This document shows positions 59,417 to 64,000 of a stretch of 64,000 nucleotides of DNA, one piece after another. Origin of the DNA: Candidatus Poribacteria bacterium (GTDB lineage Bacteria; Poribacteria; WGA-4E; WGA-3G). The position numbers and the translations under genes were made by a program. The stretch lies in contig JAPPBX010000043.1 in the NCBI GenBank assembly GCA_026702755.1, positions 17,072-81,071 of the forward strand, read 5' to 3'. The notes beneath the pieces are model-generated. The model was not told where the DNA came from, made no database searches, and was given only the letters and a program-made list of their open reading frames with translations. The first letter of the stretch is position 1. The number at the start of each line of letters is the position of its first letter.

Positions 59417-61042
59417 ATGCCAACAATCGATTTTAATGGGAAACAATTTATAAGGGGACATCACTTGACTGTGCCTATTAAGACGTTAGAGATAGATGGC
59501 GAAAAATCCTTTACTGGTGAGTCTGAACCATCGCTTGACGATAATCTGATTATACACGGCGACAATTTGAACGTATTGAAAGCACTCCTTCCAAGGTACG
59601 CAAATAGTATTAAGTGCATCTATATTGATCCGCCATACAATACTGGCAATGAGGAATGGGTTTACAATGACAACGTCAATAGTACACTTATGCAGGAATG
59701 GCTCAAGAAAAATAGTCCCATTGATGGTGAGGATTTGGAACGCCATGATAAATGGCTGTGCATGATGTGGCCGAGATTGAACTTGCTAAAAGAACTGCTA
59801 TCCGATAATGGTGTGATCTTTATCTCAATTGATGATAACGAAGTACATCGTTTGCGAATGTTGATGGACGAGATTTTTGGAGAAGGTAACTTTGTTGCTA
59901 ATATTGTGTGGCATCACAGAAAATCAAGTCAAAATGACATAGATATTTCACTTTCTCATAACCACATACTCTGCTACGCCCTTGAAAAGACTTCTTTTAC
60001 TTTCAACGCTGAAGATGTTGATGAAAGCAAATTCTCCAATCCCGATAAAGACCCTCGTGGTCCGTGGGTAGCAGATCCAATGGATGCCCCCCATATTAGG
60101 GAAAATTTGACATACGAAATAACAAATCCCAATACCGGGAAAGTTTATTTACCACCATCGGGAAGACATTGGAGGTTCTCTAAGGAAAAGTACGACATTG
60201 CCTTAAGAGAAAAGCGAATTATCTTCGGAAAAAGAGGGACTTCTAAACCACAATATAAGCGGTTTCTCAGTGAAGCGCGTGAGAAAGGAGTCAATATTTT
60301 TACTATATGGAGTGATGTGGGAACTGCTACCGATGGAACTAAGGAACTTATCAGCATTTTTGGACGGGGACAACTTTTTTCAACGCCAAAGCCAACAGAT
60401 TTAATTGGAAAAATAATCAGAGTGTCCATGGATAAAAATGACATCATCCTTGATGCCTTCGCTGGCAGTGGCACTACTGCCCACGCTGCTCTTGCTCTCA
60501 ATAAAGAAGATGGTGGTAACCGAAAGTTTATCTTGATAGAACACGAAAAAGACTATGTAAGCGACATCACAGCTGAACGCGTTCGTCGTGTCATAAATGG
60601 TGTTGAGAATACCAAAGACCAAAACCTCAAGGATGGACTTGGCGGTTCATTTACCTACTGCACCCTCGGCGAGACAATTGACGAAATACGCATACTCACT
60701 GGTGAGCCACTTCCCGATTACGAGACGGTTGCTAACTACATCGCCTTTGTCACAACAGGAAAACGCGAATTTACGCCTATCAAAAAACGCAAAGACTACT
60801 GTTTTGGTGAAACTGAAAATATCCTTTTTTACCTTATTTATGAATCTGAATTAGCGTTTATGCAGAGTAGAGAATCCGCTTTAAACTATGAACTTGCAAG
60901 AAAAATAGAAAACGCTTGTAAGAATGCTGATAAAAAAGCGTACGTATATGCATCACATAAAAATATCAGCCAGAAAGATTTAACTGACATGCAAATCACT
61001 TTCTGCCAGCTACCATACAATATCTATCGTATTAAGGAGTGA
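59417..61042 (+). CDS. mod: type III restriction-modification methyltransferase (Mod)
   Basis: 541 residues, AAGGA 7 bases upstream. DPPY catalytic motif in CIYIDPPYNTGNEEWVYNDN at about residues 70-90, then a variable target-recognition region, then SAM motif DAFAGSGTTAHAALALNK at about 345. The order DPPY before FxGxG is the beta-type N6-adenine methyltransferase of type III systems. The FTYCTLGE segment and C-terminal helical part are typical of Mod. It modifies the specific site and also guides Res. The res gene follows 8 bases later. Confidence 0.93.
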   Translation: MPTIDFNGKQFIRGHHLTVPIKTLEIDGEKSFTGESEPSLDDNLIIHGDNLNVLKALLPRYANSIKCIYIDPPYNTGNEEWVYNDNVNSTLMQEWLKKNSPIDGEDLERHDKWLCMMWPRLNLLKELLSDNGVIFISIDDNEVHRLRMLMDEIFGEGNFVANIVWHHRKSSQNDIDISLSHNHILCYALEKTSFTFNAEDVDESKFSNPDKDPRGPWVADPMDAPHIRENLTYEITNPNTGKVYLPPSGRHWRFSKEKYDIALREKRIIFGKRGTSKPQYKRFLSEAREKGVNIFTIWSDVGTATDGTKELISIFGRGQLFSTPKPTDLIGKIIRVSMDKNDIILDAFAGSGTTAHAALALNKEDGGNRKFILIEHEKDYVSDITAERVRRVINGVENTKDQNLKDGLGGSFTYCTLGETIDEIRILTGEPLPDYETVANYIAFVTTGKREFTPIKKRKDYCFGETENILFYLIYESELAFMQSRESALNYELARKIENACKNADKKAYVYASHKNISQKDLTDMQITFCQLPYNIYRIKE

Positions 61043-61050
61043 AACCCTAA

Positions 61051-63618
61051 ATGGAATTGAAAAGTTATCAGCAAGAGGCGTTAGACGCATTAGATCGCTA
61101 TTTAGAAGCACTGGAAACATCGCGTAAAAAAGGTCGTGATAATCCAAAGAAAGCGTGGAAATTATTACGCGGTGCAGGAACATTACCGAGTATTCCAAGT
61201 AACAAAGGAAAGAACAACATTCCAAAGCATATCCACCGAAAGAGTAGAAGCGGTAATCAAATACCACATGTCTGTATGAAGATACCAACGGGTGGCGGAA
61301 AAACATTGTTAGGTGTAGAAGCATTGCGCCATTTGAAAGTCAAAACCGGTTTAGTGTTGTGGGTTGTGCCTACGAATGCGATTTATAGACAAACATGGGA
61401 CACATTTCGCGACAAAGACCATCCGTATCGACAAGTTCTCACACATGCATCGGGCGGACACATCAAACTACTTCAGAAACAGGACAATTTCACATTACAA
61501 GACGTTCAACAAAATCTGTGTGTGATGGTTTTGAGTCTACACGCAGCAAATAGGAAAAAAGAAAAGGATGAATTTCTCAAAATTTTCCGTAATAACAGTG
61601 GGAATGCGTCTTTTTTTCCTATTGAAGACGATAAAGAGGCAAATCAGAAATTTTTAGAAGAATTTCCTGACCTTAAACCGAATCAAGAAGATCAACAGCA
61701 AGATGCAGACAAAGAGATAAAGACAGATGATTTACAAGTCGAACGGAGCTTATCTAATGTATTTAAACTGCTGCGACCAGTAGTAATTTTAGATGAGGCA
61801 CACAAGGCGTATGGAAGTAAGGATGCTGCAATTGAATACCAGCAGTGTGCAGAGACAGTGAATCGCTTCAACCCGCGGTTTGTGCTTGAACTCACTGCCA
61901 CACCAAAAATCGGTATTAGTAACATTCTTGTTAACACTTCAGGACTTGCGCTAAAATCAGAGGAAATGATAAAACTTCCGATCCAACTTCGCAACTTTCC
62001 AGATAGCAATGAGGCGTGGAAGTTTACATTAGCTAAGACAAAAGAACAACGTGATAAACTTGAGAAGGTAGCGGAACAATATCGAAAAGAGGAAAATCGC
62101 CATATTCGTCCTATAGCCCTAATTCGTGTAGAAGCAACCGGCAAAGATCAGCGAGATAAGAATAAAATTCATGTAGATAAGGTTCGTACGGAACTGATAA
62201 ATACATTGAAGGTCCCCGAAGCTCAAATAAAAGTCAAGTCGTCAGAACAAGATGAACTTACAGGAATTGATCTCATGAGTGATGATTGTCCGGTCCGTTA
62301 TATCATTACGAAGGATGCCTTGAAAGAAGGATGGGATTGCCCATTTGCTTACATTCTTGCACTTCTTGATAATACAAAAGCACAAACGGCGATGACACAG
62401 ATGGTCGGTAGAGTTATGCGTCAACCCTATGCACACGCTACAAATTACCCCGAGCTGAATAGTTGTTATATCTACTGCTACAATCAAGATGTCAAGAAAT
62501 CTATTGAGAAAGTAAAGGAAGGCTTAGAGTCGGTCGGTTTAACTGGTCTCAATGAATTTGTTAAGGATATTAGCACTGATGATGAAAGCAAGCCAATTAC
62601 TATTGAACGTAGAAAACCATACCGTGAAATATCGATTTTTCTACCGAAAGTTTTGCATAAGCGCGGGAAAGAGTGGGACACGCTTGATTATGACCGGGAC
62701 ATACTCGGTGCTATTGATTGGCATCAACTGAGTGCTGTCGAACCTGTCGACTGGGAAGAAGAGGAAGCATACCAAACCGATATTACGATTGATCTGAAAG
62801 AAGGTGATAAGGTATCGGATAAATATGACAAAGCCGCTATTTCTATCAGCAACGATATCGGATATTTTATTCGGCGAATAAGCGACATTATTCCTAACCC
62901 ATGGCAGGCCGCACGTATTGTCCAAGAAACGTTTGAGGCTTATGAGAAAAGAGGCATTGATGACGAAATATTATACAAGCGACAGGTTGATGTATCTGAG
63001 GATATAAAAAACAAATTGCGTGTCCAAATTGACAAACTTGCAGAAAACTTATTCCAGCAAAAACTCAAAGACGATGAAATAAGGTTTAGACTTGATACTG
63101 ATTTGAAGTTGAATTACAAAATAGAAAAGACAGTTGAAATCAACATTTCTCGTGACGCAACAACACTAACTAAGGATTACGGTGATCCTTTAGAACGCAA
63201 TTTATTTGAGAAAGTGTTTAAAGGGGAGTTTAACAATCTGGAGGAAGATTTTGCAATCTACATTGATAAAAAAGAGGCGTTTCAATGGTGGCATCGCGTT
63301 GCTGCAAGACAAGGATATTACTTGCAGGGTTGGCGGCGTGACCGCGTCTATCCTGATTTTATCGCTTGTCTCGAACGAGACAAAACAGAACCGAAACGGC
63401 TTGTCGTATTTGAAACCAAAGGGCTACATCTGGCGGGAAATACTGACACATGCTATAAAGAAAAATTGTTTAAGACTTTGGAGAAGGCTTATCAGAATGC
63501 GACAGATCATGGAGAGTTCACTGCCCATTTACCCAACGAAAAACCAATGTCATTTCGGCTGTTATTTGAAGATACTTGGCGGGCATCTGTTGATAATTTG
63601 ATTGCTGAAACAGATTAA
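61051..63618 (+). CDS. res: type III restriction endonuclease subunit (Res)
   Basis: 855 residues beginning MELKSYQQEALDALDRYLEA, AAGGAG upstream across the mod stop. SF2 helicase: Walker A KIPTGGGKTLLGVEAL at about 80, DEAH in PVVILDEAHKAYGSKDAA, motif III LTATPKIG, motif VI QMVGRVMRQPYAHAT. The C-terminal nuclease shows YPDFIACLERDKTEP and VFETKGLHLAGN, a PD-(D/E)xK site. It hydrolyses ATP and cleaves DNA between two unmodified sites with Mod. Complete, no frameshift. With mod it forms a probably functional type III system. Confidence 0.94.
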   Translation: MELKSYQQEALDALDRYLEALETSRKKGRDNPKKAWKLLRGAGTLPSIPSNKGKNNIPKHIHRKSRSGNQIPHVCMKIPTGGGKTLLGVEALRHLKVKTGLVLWVVPTNAIYRQTWDTFRDKDHPYRQVLTHASGGHIKLLQKQDNFTLQDVQQNLCVMVLSLHAANRKKEKDEFLKIFRNNSGNASFFPIEDDKEANQKFLEEFPDLKPNQEDQQQDADKEIKTDDLQVERSLSNVFKLLRPVVILDEAHKAYGSKDAAIEYQQCAETVNRFNPRFVLELTATPKIGISNILVNTSGLALKSEEMIKLPIQLRNFPDSNEAWKFTLAKTKEQRDKLEKVAEQYRKEENRHIRPIALIRVEATGKDQRDKNKIHVDKVRTELINTLKVPEAQIKVKSSEQDELTGIDLMSDDCPVRYIITKDALKEGWDCPFAYILALLDNTKAQTAMTQMVGRVMRQPYAHATNYPELNSCYIYCYNQDVKKSIEKVKEGLESVGLTGLNEFVKDISTDDESKPITIERRKPYREISIFLPKVLHKRGKEWDTLDYDRDILGAIDWHQLSAVEPVDWEEEEAYQTDITIDLKEGDKVSDKYDKAAISISNDIGYFIRRISDIIPNPWQAARIVQETFEAYEKRGIDDEILYKRQVDVSEDIKNKLRVQIDKLAENLFQQKLKDDEIRFRLDTDLKLNYKIEKTVEINISRDATTLTKDYGDPLERNLFEKVFKGEFNNLEEDFAIYIDKKEAFQWWHRVAARQGYYLQGWRRDRVYPDFIACLERDKTEPKRLVVFETKGLHLAGNTDTCYKEKLFKTLEKAYQNATDHGEFTAHLPNEKPMSFRLLFEDTWRASVDNLIAETD

Positions 63619-64000
63619 TGTTGCAACTTAACACCTTACCCCCGCGCAGGTGCTAAAGCCACACCGAACCAAAAATCTCTACATTGATACGTATGTATGG
63701 TGCGTTTACAAGCGCACTAATCATTATACTTGTAGGTGTGCTTATATGAGGATTGAAAAATTAGTTCGGTAATTTATTGGCGAAGTCCGGTGCGGTTGCA
63801 AACCACACCATAGGTGTCAATTTAGAGATTTTGACATCCTTTTGTAGTGGCATCTTTACAAATGCCGCCCTTACAGGGCTTAGGAGATGGGGGAGGCACA
63901 TTTCTATAAACATGCCGTCCCTACGGGACTAAAGAGGGTTTCTGACGTGTTCAAAGTTTCTGGCTAAAACCCGGCGCAGTTAGAAACAGCGCCTACCGGG
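63619..64000. repeat. gene-free end of window with composite interspersed repeat
   Basis: From about 63743 to the end: TATGAGGATTGAAAAATTAG, then CCGGTGCGGTTGCAAACCAC with CATAGGTGTCAATTTAGAGA, then ATGCCGCCCTTACAGGGCTT, then ATGCCGTCCCTACGGGACTA, then GGTTTCTGACGTGTTCAAAG, then CGGCGCAGTTAGAAACAGCG. The same module order occurs at 15990-16295. 63619-63742 has nothing recognisable. Confidence 0.75.

Noticed and set aside
1..64000. Genome-wide recoding of UGA
   Set aside because: Intact genes use TGA as stop (e.g. mod at 61040-61042, UbiA at 31318-31320), so the two internal TGAs are local events.
1..64000. tRNA or rRNA genes
   Set aside because: No cloverleaf, GTTCRANNC arm or rRNA-like sequence was recognised in a read of both strands; a covariance scan was not possible.

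Overview
This window looks like a chromosomal segment of a diderm (Gram-negative-type) bacterium. The envelope genes lpxD, bamA, skp, lnt and lolC/lolD show an outer membrane, and a PorV/PorQ-family barrel suggests a relationship to the FCB/PVC side of the tree. Several traits together resemble Candidatus Poribacteria genomes: a very short ECF sigma factor, Uma2 nucleases, TolB/Ogl-type propellers, PIG-L deacetylase, sugar-phosphate isomerase and Gfo/Idh genes, plus many short interspersed repeats in intergenic DNA. That assignment is inference; there is no rRNA or tRNA gene here to anchor it.

Layout. 1-5.5 kb (all minus): partial four-repeat beta/gamma-crystallin protein, Ogl-like propeller preceded by a region-2-only sigma factor, sugar isomerase, Uma2 nuclease, Gfo/Idh oxidoreductase. 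5.6-20.5 kb (minus): an accessory, defence-like block with an FRG-domain gene carrying an in-frame TGA beside an 11-TPR protein, a double-TIR/8-TPR protein, an Eco57I-type methyltransferase, a Gp49-like toxin with an unusual antitoxin, a solo HTH regulator, a PLD-SNF2 helicase, and an AbrB/Uma2 pair. 20.7-26 kb (mostly plus): SMP-30-type lactonase, SAM methyltransferase, a tandem PurS-like protein (minus), a UPF0175 antitoxin whose toxin survives only as a C-terminal scrap, PIG-L deacetylase, a small di-heme cytochrome and a secreted TolB-like propeller.

26-48.6 kb is a long minus-strand housekeeping block: grpE-dnaJ-prmA; bamA-skp-lpxD-two UbiA prenyltransferases-SpoU methyltransferase-GGGP synthase; ilvE; a GNAT-lolC-lolD group; lysS; prfB with a programmed +1 frameshift; lnt; and a CBM9/DUF5916 outer-membrane protein. 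The GGGP synthase plus DGGGP-synthase-like UbiA genes raise the possibility of archaeal-type ether lipids.

48.8-58.2 kb (plus): PorV/PorQ protein, a decayed IS200/IS605-like element abutting the start of a membrane-protein gene, a DapA-family enzyme, RqcH/NFACT, a HicB-like remnant overlapping a restriction-subunit stub, a 141-bp tandem repeat, a secreted protein, and an orphan groEL with a consensus promoter. 58.4-63.6 kb (plus): a second defence locus with a TGA-interrupted unknown gene, a GIY-YIG-like protein and a complete type III restriction system (mod-res). The window ends in a composite repeat that also occurs at about 16 kb.
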